The notes beneath the pieces are model-generated. The model did not search any database. It worked only from the letters and a program-made list of their open reading frames with translations, and had not been told where the DNA came from. This document shows positions 34,613-41,656 of a stretch of 41,656 nt of DNA, in pieces. The DNA lies in NCBI GenBank assembly GCA_016186045.1, contig JACPMJ010000001.1:37232-78887 (forward strand), written 5' to 3'. Position 1 is the stretch's first letter, and every line of letters begins with the position of its first letter. Source of the DNA: Candidatus Uhrbacteria bacterium. Its GTDB lineage: Bacteria > Patescibacteriota > Patescibacteriia > JACQRZ01. Both the position numbers and the translations under genes were made by a program.

Positions 34613-36412
34613 ATGGAGATACGAAATATCGCGATTATCGCACATGTGGATCATGGAAAGACACGTCTGACGGACGCGCTGATGCGCCAAACCGGCATGG
34701 TGAAGGACGATTCCGTGAGTATGGACTCAAACGCGCTTGAAAAAGAGCGTGGTATTACCATTTACTCAAAAAACACCTCTGTTTTTTATAAGGATACAAA
34801 AATAAATATCGTGGATACGCCGGGACACGCGGACTTTGGCTCTGAGGTGGAGCGGGTGTTACGTTCTATTGACTCTGTTCTTTTGATAGTAGACGCGCAA
34901 GAGGGACCGATGCCGCAGACAAAATTTGTTCTCAAAAAATCTTTGGAGTTGGGACTGAGGCCCATTGTCGTCATCAATAAGATAGACAAGCCGGCGGCGC
35001 GGCCGGACTGGACGCATGAAAAAATATTGGAACTTTTTATGGACCTTGGCGCGAATGACGAGCAACTGAACTTTACTACCGTCTATGCGATCGCGAAAGA
35101 CGGTATTGCAAAAAAAACGCTTACGGATGATTCAGGAGATTTGACCCCTCTGCTTGATACGATTATAGAGCATGTTCCGCCGGCAAAAGGTGATGTGACG
35201 CTTCCATTTTCATTTCAGCCATTTAATCTGGCATACGATAATTATCTTGGCCGCTTAGGTATTGGCAGAATGTATCAGGGTACCCTCAGTGAGGGTGAGA
35301 CGGTATTCATAAAGAAACATTCCGGAGAGATTTCATCCGGAAAAATAACCCGCATCTATACGTTTGAGGGTCTCCAGCGAAAGGAAGTAAAGCAAGCTTT
35401 TGCAGGAGATATTGTGATGATCGTGGGACTTCCTGAAATCTATATCGGAGATACTATTTGTGCGCAACAAGATCAGGAATTATTGCCGGCGATTAAGATT
35501 GATGAACCTACTATTTGCCTGAATTTTTTGGTAAACAATTCTCCATTTGCGGGACGTGAGGGAAAATTTGTGACAAACAGACAGATCAAAGAACGGCTTG
35601 AAAAAGAGCTCGAGGTAAACGTGGGACTCAAGATAGATTTTTCTCCGGTTGAATTCTATAAAGTGAATGGGCGAGGGGAGCTGCATATTGCAATTCTTCT
35701 GGAGACTATGCGGAGAGAGGGGTATGAACTGCAGGTATCTCAACCACAGGTGATCATTAAAAAAATTGACGGGGTCGCGTGCGAGCCGTTTGAGGAGGTG
35801 ACTATTGATGTACCGCAAGAGCAGTGCGGGACGGTGATTGAAAAAATGGCAAAACGAAAGGGGCAGATGCGCGAGATGCGTCCGGAGCACCATCATACGC
35901 GGCTGATCTATGAGATTCCCATGCGCGGCCTTTTGGGATACCGAAATGAATTTATCATAAATACGCGCGGCGAGGGAATCTTGTGCAGTGAGGGAGTGGG
36001 ATTCAGACCGCACGTCGGGGAGATAGAAAAACATGATACCGGTTCCATGATATCCGGAGAGACGGGTAAGGTACTTGGATATTCTCTGTCAAATCTGCAG
36101 GAGCGCGGAGTGCTCTATGTGGGGCCGAATGTGGAGGTATATGCGGGACAGGTGATTGGCAGTGCGGCGAAGGGATATGATATGGTGGTGAATCCTATCA
36201 AAGGAAAAAAACTGACGAATATGCGCGCGTCAGGCGCGGATATCGCAATACAACTCACTCCGCCGCTGGAGCTCACGCTTGAGCGGGGACTGGAGATGAT
36301 CGCGGATGATGAATATCTGGAAATCACGCCGCAAAGTATTCGTCTTAGAAAACAAGTATTGACTGAAGAGGATAGAATACGGCTGGGGCGAAAAAGCAGA
36401 AAAGAAGAATAA
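34613..36412 (+). CDS. typA: Ribosome-associated GTPase TypA/BipA
   Basis: A 599-residue translational GTPase of the EF-G family. G1 is IIAHVDHGKTRL at residues 8-19, the G2/switch I region is KERGITIYSKN, G3 is DTPGHADFGSEV, and G4 is NKIDKPAARP. Domain II has SFQPFNLAYDNYLGRLGIGR. Domain III and the BipA-specific C-terminal part follow, with RPEHHHTRLIYEIPMRGLLG, VGFRPHVGEIEKHDTG and TNMRASGADIAIQLTPPLEL. It helps ribosome assembly and stress responses. Length is typical (about 600-615). The ATG immediately follows the U-run of a hairpin. It ends 6 bases before convergent yvcK, with no clear terminator between them. Confidence 0.96.
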   Translation: MEIRNIAIIAHVDHGKTRLTDALMRQTGMVKDDSVSMDSNALEKERGITIYSKNTSVFYKDTKINIVDTPGHADFGSEVERVLRSIDSVLLIVDAQEGPMPQTKFVLKKSLELGLRPIVVINKIDKPAARPDWTHEKILELFMDLGANDEQLNFTTVYAIAKDGIAKKTLTDDSGDLTPLLDTIIEHVPPAKGDVTLPFSFQPFNLAYDNYLGRLGIGRMYQGTLSEGETVFIKKHSGEISSGKITRIYTFEGLQRKEVKQAFAGDIVMIVGLPEIYIGDTICAQQDQELLPAIKIDEPTICLNFLVNNSPFAGREGKFVTNRQIKERLEKELEVNVGLKIDFSPVEFYKVNGRGELHIAILLETMRREGYELQVSQPQVIIKKIDGVACEPFEEVTIDVPQEQCGTVIEKMAKRKGQMREMRPEHHHTRLIYEIPMRGLLGYRNEFIINTRGEGILCSEGVGFRPHVGEIEKHDTGSMISGETGKVLGYSLSNLQERGVLYVGPNVEVYAGQVIGSAAKGYDMVVNPIKGKKLTNMRASGADIAIQLTPPLELTLERGLEMIADDEYLEITPQSIRLRKQVLTEEDRIRLGRKSRKEE

Positions 36413-36418
36413 TTTTTT

Positions 36419-37408
36419 TTATTTCATAAGCAGATTTTTGAAAAAATCCTGTATTTTTTTACTGTCATGGCGGAGCGGTGCGCGCGGAACCGTATCGTGC
36501 TCATTTTGTCCATGAATGACTTCTGATACGAGATCCGCTGTCGTGAGCGATATGTCAAGATGCGAAAGCATACGCACATCCTCCTCCGTAATTCTTGTCA
36601 CTTCAAATCTGTCTTGTAACTGCCGAATAATTCGCGCGGGTATTTTTTTATTTACCACGATCATATCAAATGGGCGCGTGCCGAGTTTTTGAGAAAACCA
36701 CGCGAGGTAGTCTTTGAGCGTGTAAAAACTGTCTTGACCGCGATGGGCGAGGAGATTGAAAAAGAGTATTTTTTGCGCTTTGCTTTTTTTCCACTCCTCT
36801 CCGAATCCTTTGACAAAAATATGCGGCAAGATACTGCTGAAAAAATTTCCCGGGGCAAAAGCGAGATAATCAGCGGTACGGATGGCGGTGCGCGCCTCGG
36901 GACTGAGCCGCGCGTTTTTACTGAGATGCATGGACTTTATTGCCGCCTTTGAAAAACTGTAATATGATTGAATCTGATCTTGACTGGTAAGTGTCGTTTT
37001 ATTTGTAAGATGCGCGCAGAGCTGGGCATAGTCATAGGAGACCGGAATGACGGCATTTGTGAGGCCAAGTATTTTATGAAGCTGGAGTACGCCATGCCGC
37101 TGAGTTTTTGCGCACTGCAGACATGCTTTAATCAGGAGGTTGCCGACATTGATACCATAAAAACTTCCGCGTCCAAAACGATAGTCAATGACTTTTTTGA
37201 GGGTCTCGTCAAGATCGGTACTTGCGAAAAGACACTGTCGCAGATCGCCCAGCGCGATACCGCGATAATCTCTCCGAATCGCGCCGGTGGAACCGCCATC
37301 ATCAAAGGTACTGACGATAGTAGAGAGCTGGATGGGCAGGTTCTTTAATGCGCGCGTAAACGTGGATGAGCCCACTCCGCCGCCGATGAGAACGATATGT
37401 GTGTGCAT
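36419..37408 (-). CDS. yvcK: YvcK/CofD-like gluconeogenesis factor
   Basis: A 329-residue CofD-superfamily protein. The glycine-rich nucleotide-sugar-binding N terminus is IVLIGGGVGSSTFTRAL; most YvcK proteins have GGGTG, so the Val is a small variation. The family blocks STFDDGGSTGAIRRDYRGIA, LGDLRQCLFA, VGNLLI and LAFAPGNFFSSILPHI are all present. YvcK binds UDP-GlcNAc and links carbon metabolism with cell-wall synthesis in Firmicutes and mycobacteria. Its usual neighbours whiA and rapZ are absent. It is divergent from zwf-gnd and convergent with typA. Confidence 0.9.
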   Translation of the reverse strand: MHTHIVLIGGGVGSSTFTRALKNLPIQLSTIVSTFDDGGSTGAIRRDYRGIALGDLRQCLFASTDLDETLKKVIDYRFGRGSFYGINVGNLLIKACLQCAKTQRHGVLQLHKILGLTNAVIPVSYDYAQLCAHLTNKTTLTSQDQIQSYYSFSKAAIKSMHLSKNARLSPEARTAIRTADYLAFAPGNFFSSILPHIFVKGFGEEWKKSKAQKILFFNLLAHRGQDSFYTLKDYLAWFSQKLGTRPFDMIVVNKKIPARIIRQLQDRFEVTRITEEDVRMLSHLDISLTTADLVSEVIHGQNEHDTVPRAPLRHDSKKIQDFFKNLLMK

Positions 37409-37492
37409 ACTTTTTATGGTATTCGTGTATACTAATCATATCGTGCTTCATGAGCATGTCAATTCGATTATCTTATTCTTTACCTCTATGAT

Positions 37493-39892
37493 ATGAAAAA
37501 ACAACGTATTGATATCCCCACTATCCTTGTCATTCTTGGCGCGACGGGAGATCTTATGGAAAAAAAGATCGTGCCGGCGCTATTTCATCTTTTTGAAAAA
37601 GGAGAGCTTCCGGTTCATTTTAAGATTGTTGGATTTTCTCGAAGAGCATGGACACGTCAAGATTTTCATACGCATATTACCGATCTTTTGAAAAAACATA
37701 GAGACATATCGCAGGTATCGTCTGAAAATCTCACGGCATTTCTCAATCTTTTTGTGTTTCAGCAGGGAGTTTTTGAGCGCGCAGAGGATTATCAGGCATT
37801 GGCGCAGACTATTCAGGGTATAGATGACACATGGAAGATCTGCACAAACAAGCTTTTTTATCTTGCGGTTCCGCCTCAGTATTTTCGTGAGATATTTCAG
37901 CAACTTTCAGACTCTGGTCTGACTCGCGGGTGTGGCCCTGAGGAGGGGTGGACACGTGTGATTGTGGAAAAACCTTTTGGCGATGATCTTCCTACCGCCG
38001 AGGCGTTGGACGAGCTTATGGGGAGACTTTTCAAAGAAGAGCAGATTTATCGGATTGATCATTATTTGGCGAAAGAGATGCTCCAAAATATTCTCACCTT
38101 TCGTTTTTCGAATGCTCTTTTTGAGCATATGTGGAATAAGGAGCATATTGAGTCTATTCATATAAAAATATGGGAGTCGCTCGGCGTGGAGGGGCGCGGC
38201 GCATTTTATGATAAGGTAGGTGCGCTGAGAGATGTGGGACAGAATCATCTGCTCCAGATGCTCGCGCTCGTGACCATGGAGCATCCTCACACCTATACTG
38301 CCGCCTCTATTCGCGCGGAACGGACAAAGCTTTTGGAGCAGTTGAACGTACCATCACAAGAAGAGATTAAGCGGTATACCTATCGCGCGCAATATCAGGA
38401 GTATCAGGCGATAAAAAATGTTGATCCAGAGTCTCAAACGGAGACATATTTCAAAGTACGCGCATTTCTTGAGTCGCCACGCTGGAAGGGAGTTCCTATT
38501 TTTATTGAGAGCGGCAAACGCATAGGGGAGCAGAGAAAAGAGGTAACGGTAACATTCAAATCTCCCGCATCCTGCCTGTGTCCCTCTGACGGAACATCAT
38601 ACCAAAATAAAGTAGTCTTTCGATTTGAGCCGTCTGAAGAGATTGTCGTGCATTTTTGGGCGAAGAAACCCGGATTTTCCTATGAACTCGAGGAGCGGAC
38701 ACTTCATTTTTCACTTAGAGAGGCTTCGGAAAAGAGGCAGTATACCGAGGAGTATGAAAAACTTATCCTCGACTGCATTAGCGGCGATCAGACATTATTT
38801 ATCAATACGCATGAGGTGCGGGCGATGTGGCGATACACCGATCCGATCGTACGCGCATGGAAAGAGGGAGTGGTGGCGCTGGATACCTATACGCCGGATT
38901 CATGTGAGGCGGTGGAAAAGTCTTCCCATATCATTGGATCGGAGAGATCGGGATTTTCATGGAGTACCTCGGTATTTCATGAGAAAAAAGATATTGGGAT
39001 AGTGGGACTTGGGAAGATGGGAGGAGGCATCGCGCGGCGTTTGGCGGAAAAAGGATGGCGTGTGCATGGATGGAATCGGACATTTGCAGTAACGCAGGAT
39101 TTGGAAAAAGATGGAATCATTCCCTATGAAGAGTTAAAAAAACTCATAACTAATCTTCAAACTCCTCGCGTCATTTGGCTCATGATTCCCGCAGGAAAGC
39201 CCGTGGACGAGATGCTTTTTGGGACGGAGGGTATTTTCCAGTATCTTTCAGAAGGAGATATTATTATTGATGGGGGTAATTCTTTGTATAAAGAAAGTAT
39301 CGTGCGCGCAAAGAAGCTGAGCGAGTATGGCATCCGATTTTTGGATGTGGGTACCTCTGGCGGACCGGATGGCGCGCGTTTTGGGCCATGTCTTATGATC
39401 GGGGGAGATACGGATACATTTCATAAAACAGAGCGACTCTTTTTTGAGCTTGCGCGTGAAGATGGGTATCAGTTTTTTGAGGGAGCCGGAGCGGGGCATT
39501 TTGTCAAAATGATTCATAATGGCATTGAATATGGCATGATGCAGGCACTCGCCGAGGGTTTTGATATTATGAAACACGCGCCCTATGAGTTGGATCTTAC
39601 CCAAGTTGCGCGGATATATAATAAAGGAAGTGTCGTAGAGTCTCGATTAGTCCAGTGGCTATACGCGGCATTTCTCAAAGATAGCACGGAGCTTTCCGGT
39701 ATTTCAGGATCGGTACAGCACACCGGAGAGGGAATGTGGACGGTCCAGACCGCGCACGAGCTGGGAATCCCCGCAAAGATTATCGAGGGCGCGCTTCAGT
39801 TTCGCATAGAATCCGAAAAAAATCCCTCATACGCTGGGAAAGTACTTTCTGCTTTACGTGGACAGTTTGGCAAACATCCCGTCTCGGAATGA
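37493..39892 (+). CDS. zwf-gnd: Fused glucose-6-phosphate dehydrogenase / 6-phosphogluconate dehydrogenase
   Basis: One uninterrupted 799-residue frame holds two enzymes of the oxidative pentose phosphate pathway. Residues 1 to about 480 are Zwf: the NADP loop is LVILGATGDLMEKKIVPAL, VIVEKPFGDD follows, and the catalytic RIDHYLAKE is at 187-195. From about 497 on it is Gnd: the dinucleotide loop is GIVGLGKMGGGIARRL, then GWNRT (an NADP-favouring NRT). DGGNSLYKES, VGTSGGPDGARFGPCLMIGG and the catalytic GAGHFVKMIHNGIEYGMM follow. The Gnd half is the short (about 300-residue) type. The middle enzyme, 6-phosphogluconolactonase, is not included. ATG 37493 overlaps the stop of a tiny ATG-ATA-TGA frame that starts at 37488. 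Confidence 0.93.
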   Translation: MKKQRIDIPTILVILGATGDLMEKKIVPALFHLFEKGELPVHFKIVGFSRRAWTRQDFHTHITDLLKKHRDISQVSSENLTAFLNLFVFQQGVFERAEDYQALAQTIQGIDDTWKICTNKLFYLAVPPQYFREIFQQLSDSGLTRGCGPEEGWTRVIVEKPFGDDLPTAEALDELMGRLFKEEQIYRIDHYLAKEMLQNILTFRFSNALFEHMWNKEHIESIHIKIWESLGVEGRGAFYDKVGALRDVGQNHLLQMLALVTMEHPHTYTAASIRAERTKLLEQLNVPSQEEIKRYTYRAQYQEYQAIKNVDPESQTETYFKVRAFLESPRWKGVPIFIESGKRIGEQRKEVTVTFKSPASCLCPSDGTSYQNKVVFRFEPSEEIVVHFWAKKPGFSYELEERTLHFSLREASEKRQYTEEYEKLILDCISGDQTLFINTHEVRAMWRYTDPIVRAWKEGVVALDTYTPDSCEAVEKSSHIIGSERSGFSWSTSVFHEKKDIGIVGLGKMGGGIARRLAEKGWRVHGWNRTFAVTQDLEKDGIIPYEELKKLITNLQTPRVIWLMIPAGKPVDEMLFGTEGIFQYLSEGDIIIDGGNSLYKESIVRAKKLSEYGIRFLDVGTSGGPDGARFGPCLMIGGDTDTFHKTERLFFELAREDGYQFFEGAGAGHFVKMIHNGIEYGMMQALAEGFDIMKHAPYELDLTQVARIYNKGSVVESRLVQWLYAAFLKDSTELSGISGSVQHTGEGMWTVQTAHELGIPAKIIEGALQFRIESEKNPSYAGKVLSALRGQFGKHPVSE

Positions 39893-39919
39893 TATTTTTT
39901 ATCAGTCTCATGATATGTT

Positions 39920-39994
39920 TCGAGGGTCGTCTAATGGCAAGACGCCGTGCTCTGAACACGGATATGAGTGGTTCGAATCCCTCTCCTCGAGCCA
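39920..39994 (+). tRNA. tRNA-Gln (CUG anticodon), CCA encoded
   Basis: Acceptor TCGAGGG (39920-39926) pairs with TCCTCGA (39984-39990). The D stem is GTCT/AGAC. The anticodon stem is CCGTG/CACGG with loop CTCTGAA, giving anticodon CTG. The discriminator is G, then CCA (39992-39994). The T arm is unusual: GAGTGG faces CCCTC, which pairs well only if one T is bulged out (GAG.GG with CC.CTC). All other parts are canonical and resemble other tRNA-Gln genes. Confidence 0.88.
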
Positions 39995-40003
39995 GAACAT
40001 ACT

Positions 40004-40591
40004 ATGAAAAAAATTCTTACGCAAAAATTTTTTAATCGCGATACGAGGAATGTGGCGAAAGAACTGCTGGGAAAATATCTCGTGCGAAACATAGGAGATA
40101 GGGAAATTTCCGTGATGATTGCAGAAACAGAGGCGTATGATGGCTTTCATGATAAGGCGAGCCACGCGTCAAAAGGAAAGACCGCGCGAACAGAGGTGAT
40201 GTTTGGCGAGCCGGGAATTTTTTATGTGTATCTGTGTTATGGCGTATATTTTATGCTTAATATCGTTACTCGGGAGGCACACTATCCGGCGGCGGTACTC
40301 ATTCGAGGCGGGATAGGTGAAGATCCGGATAGACGGATACTTGATGGTCCGGGCAAACTAACACGATTTCTTTTCATAGATAAAAATTTCAATAATAAAA
40401 AAGCGAAGAGAGCGACCGGTCTTTGGTTTGAAGATAGGGGAGTGCAGATAGACGAAAAAAACAACCAGAGAACTCCACGTATTGGTGTTTCGTATGCGGG
40501 ATCACTATGGTCTGCGAAAAAATTTCGTTTTGTGCTAAAAAATAGTCTCACGTATCTTTCTAGAGGACCCTCCTTGACATATAAACTCTAG
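40004..40591 (+). CDS. mpg: 3-methyladenine DNA glycosylase (AAG/MPG family)
   Basis: A 195-residue monofunctional DNA glycosylase that removes alkylated purines. The N-terminal VAKELLGKYLVRNI leads to IAETEAYDGFHDKASHASKGKTART, whose Glu (TEAY) is the catalytic base. YVYLCYGVYFMLNIV carries the conserved Tyr for base flipping, followed by AVLIRGG. DGPGKLTRFL and TPRIGVSYAG close the fold. Length is normal for bacterial members. The frame is open upstream into the tRNA, but ATG 40004 matches the family start. It lies only 9 bases after tRNA-Gln CCA and is probably released by tRNA processing. Confidence 0.93.
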   Translation: MKKILTQKFFNRDTRNVAKELLGKYLVRNIGDREISVMIAETEAYDGFHDKASHASKGKTARTEVMFGEPGIFYVYLCYGVYFMLNIVTREAHYPAAVLIRGGIGEDPDRRILDGPGKLTRFLFIDKNFNNKKAKRATGLWFEDRGVQIDEKNNQRTPRIGVSYAGSLWSAKKFRFVLKNSLTYLSRGPSLTYKL

Positions 40592-40602
40592 TATGCTACC
40601 AT
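40574..40602 (+). promoter_or_regulatory. Sigma-70 extended -10 promoter of the 40672 gene
   Basis: TTGACA (40574-40579), 17-bp spacer, TACCAT (40597-40602; 4 of 6) preceded by TGC, which gives an extended -10. The -35 box lies inside the last codons of mpg. The leader is about 63 bases. Confidence 0.8.
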
Positions 40603-40610
40603 ATGGTCAT

Positions 40611-40633
40611 AATCTAGGCATGGTGCTTAGATT
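40611..40633 (+). promoter_or_regulatory. 5' end hairpin in the leader of the 40672 gene
   Basis: AATCTAGGCA (40611-40620), loop TGG, TGCTTAGATT (40624-40633). A 10-bp stem with one G-U pair starts within a few bases of the predicted mRNA start. It could protect the mRNA 5' end or act as a protein-binding site. The SD AGGAG at 40658-40662 is left free. Confidence 0.6.
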
Positions 40634-40671
40634 GGTCGTACTTCATATATATAAGATAGGAGACTTCAAAG

Positions 40672-41448
40672 ATGAGAAGGGCTATCCTTTTCTTGATAGG
40701 GGTCAGCATGGTGCTGTGGTGCACTGTCCATGATGCGATGGCAACGACGGTGTCTTGGGATCTGGTGAAGGATCGGATTCTTCCAAACATCGTTTCACAG
40801 GACTACGGCAGGGGAATGTTTGGCCGTAACTACCTGGCATATCGGGTAATCTACCAATACGACAAGAACATTGTCGCGAGTTGGGAGATGGATACGTGGA
40901 AGGTAAGTCAAGCACAACTCGACAAGACAGCAATGGCAAATTTGAGAAAGTTTGCCGGAACGCTGTACGTAGCAAGTGAGGCTGGGGTTGGTGGCTGGGA
41001 CGTTCCTGCGCGCGATGAAAAGACAAAGGCAGAAATGGAGAAGATCGATCGGCAGCTCCAAGACAATGAACAACGGTTGTTCCCTGGTACCGCGTATATG
41101 CGGAGTCGTGATGAGAATCTCGATGAAAATGTCGCGAGTCTACTCCTTGCGCCAGATATGCTTACGAACTTCATCAAGAAGTCTCGTGAGCCGTTGGCGA
41201 AAGATCTCAAGAAGGCTCAAAAAGTTTTCGTAGGGGCGTCATTGCGTTCTTCGCTCCAGCTCGTTCCTTCTGTTGACGGCATAACCGTAAGTCTCTTCAA
41301 AGAAGCTTTCAGAGGAGAAGCGGCGGGATTCATGATGACAGTAGGATTGGTGGGGAACTCTTCACAACGTGCGCGGGCACGTAAGATGATTCTCTCGCCC
41401 GCGAATGTGTACACGTTGAAGGGAAAGACTCTCGCTCTTCCTCAATAG
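40672..41448 (+). CDS. Secreted or membrane-tethered protein of unknown function
   Basis: A 258-residue protein with a Sec signal peptide (about 1-25, ending DAMA). The mature part begins TTVSWDLVKDRILPNIV. The block YRVIYQYDKNIVASWEMD followed by TWKVSQAQLDKTAMANLRK loosely resembles the DUF1444/YtpQ pattern (acidic strand, then W.VS...L...A..NL). This is a weak, unverified hint. The start is set by the SD AGGAG 9 bases upstream. Own promoter, 5' hairpin, SD and terminator make it an isolated one-gene unit. Its lysines are mostly AAG, unlike the AAA-rich neighbours. No enzyme motif is seen. Confidence 0.82.
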   Translation: MRRAILFLIGVSMVLWCTVHDAMATTVSWDLVKDRILPNIVSQDYGRGMFGRNYLAYRVIYQYDKNIVASWEMDTWKVSQAQLDKTAMANLRKFAGTLYVASEAGVGGWDVPARDEKTKAEMEKIDRQLQDNEQRLFPGTAYMRSRDENLDENVASLLLAPDMLTNFIKKSREPLAKDLKKAQKVFVGASLRSSLQLVPSVDGITVSLFKEAFRGEAAGFMMTVGLVGNSSQRARARKMILSPANVYTLKGKTLALPQ

Positions 41449-41460
41449 CAAAAAAATAGT

Positions 41461-41499
41461 AACCTATTGATTGATAAAAATCTTTCAATAGGTTTTTTA
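41461..41499 (+). terminator. Terminator of the 40672 gene
   Basis: AACCTATTGA (41461-41470), 14-base loop, TCAATAGGTT (41485-41494), then TTTTA. A perfect 10-bp stem, 12 bases past the stop codon. Confidence 0.92.
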
Positions 41500-41581
41500 T
41501 TTGACTTGTCTCCCCCTTATCCCCCAAACTGTGTATAACTTTCTCCACCCCCGCAGATATTTTCCCTCAAAAAAATCTTCT

Positions 41582-41630
41582 CCCTGTGGATATCCCCACG
41601 GGGATTTTTTTCTTCGTGAGAAGAAAAAAA
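41582..41630 (+). terminator. Overlapping hairpins with terminator character
   Basis: CCCTGTGG (41582-41589) pairs with CCACGGGG (41596-41603; one T-G), followed by A and seven Ts. Those Ts also start a second perfect hairpin, TTTTTTTCTTC (41605-41615), loop GTGA, GAAGAAAAAAA (41620-41630). The two folds compete. No gene ends just before it on the plus strand. The remaining 41500-41656 gap is pyrimidine-rich and holds no gene. Confidence 0.6.
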
Positions 41631-41656
41631 ATAAAAAGAACAGCGCCGTCATTCTG

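Overview
The window looks like part of a chromosome from a Candidate Phyla Radiation (Patescibacteria) bacterium, probably Parcubacteria-like. This assignment is an inference. It rests on compact gene spacing, many starts without a Shine-Dalgarno (SD) sequence, a PilB-type pilus ATPase, a four-domain S1 protein, a membrane pyrophosphatase, and large beta-rich secreted proteins with Pro/Ala linkers. No 16S rRNA or marker set is present to settle it. TGA is used as a stop (for example yraN and the 1490-residue surface protein), so the code is the standard bacterial one.

Layout. 1-3651: the 5' part of valS (minus strand), tRNA-Ile with a UAU anticodon, an SPFH/stomatin protein, a SAM methyltransferase, a small membrane protein and yraN. 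3682-13912: a 10-kb surface-protein locus with its own promoter and structured leader. It encodes two related beta-rich exported proteins (the second frameshifted), a DUF916-like membrane-anchored protein, and two large multidomain membrane-anchored proteins. 13933-22015: a housekeeping run of nusA, hppA, an S1-domain gene, ftsH and pilB. 22028-24812: a palindromic repeat followed by minus-strand genes for a truncated AsnRS-like protein, a DUF475/TerC-like membrane protein and YjbQ. 24968-29299: a complete five-gene branched-chain amino-acid-type ABC importer (livKHMGF). 29322-31067: tRNA-Arg, twin hairpins, a Xer-type recombinase and an orphan small gene. 31092-34413: rmlC, rmlD and a 607-residue coiled-coil protein. 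34511-37408: typA with a hairpin leader, convergent with yvcK. 37493-41656: a fused zwf-gnd gene, tRNA-Gln directly followed by mpg, and a secreted orphan protein.

What stands out. Two enzymes of the oxidative pentose phosphate pathway are fused in one 799-residue polypeptide. The surface locus is built from a shared exported N-terminal module and resembles Firmicutes WxL/DUF916 loci in logic. Three isolated single-gene units (22174-23250, 30548-30997, 40672-41448) each have a TTGACA promoter with a 17-bp spacer, a real SD and a terminator, unlike the mostly SD-less neighbours. The isoleucine tRNA carries UAU rather than a lysidine-type CAU anticodon. Palindromic repeats of at least two kinds sit between genes.

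All calls come from reading the sequence and its translations. No database search was run.
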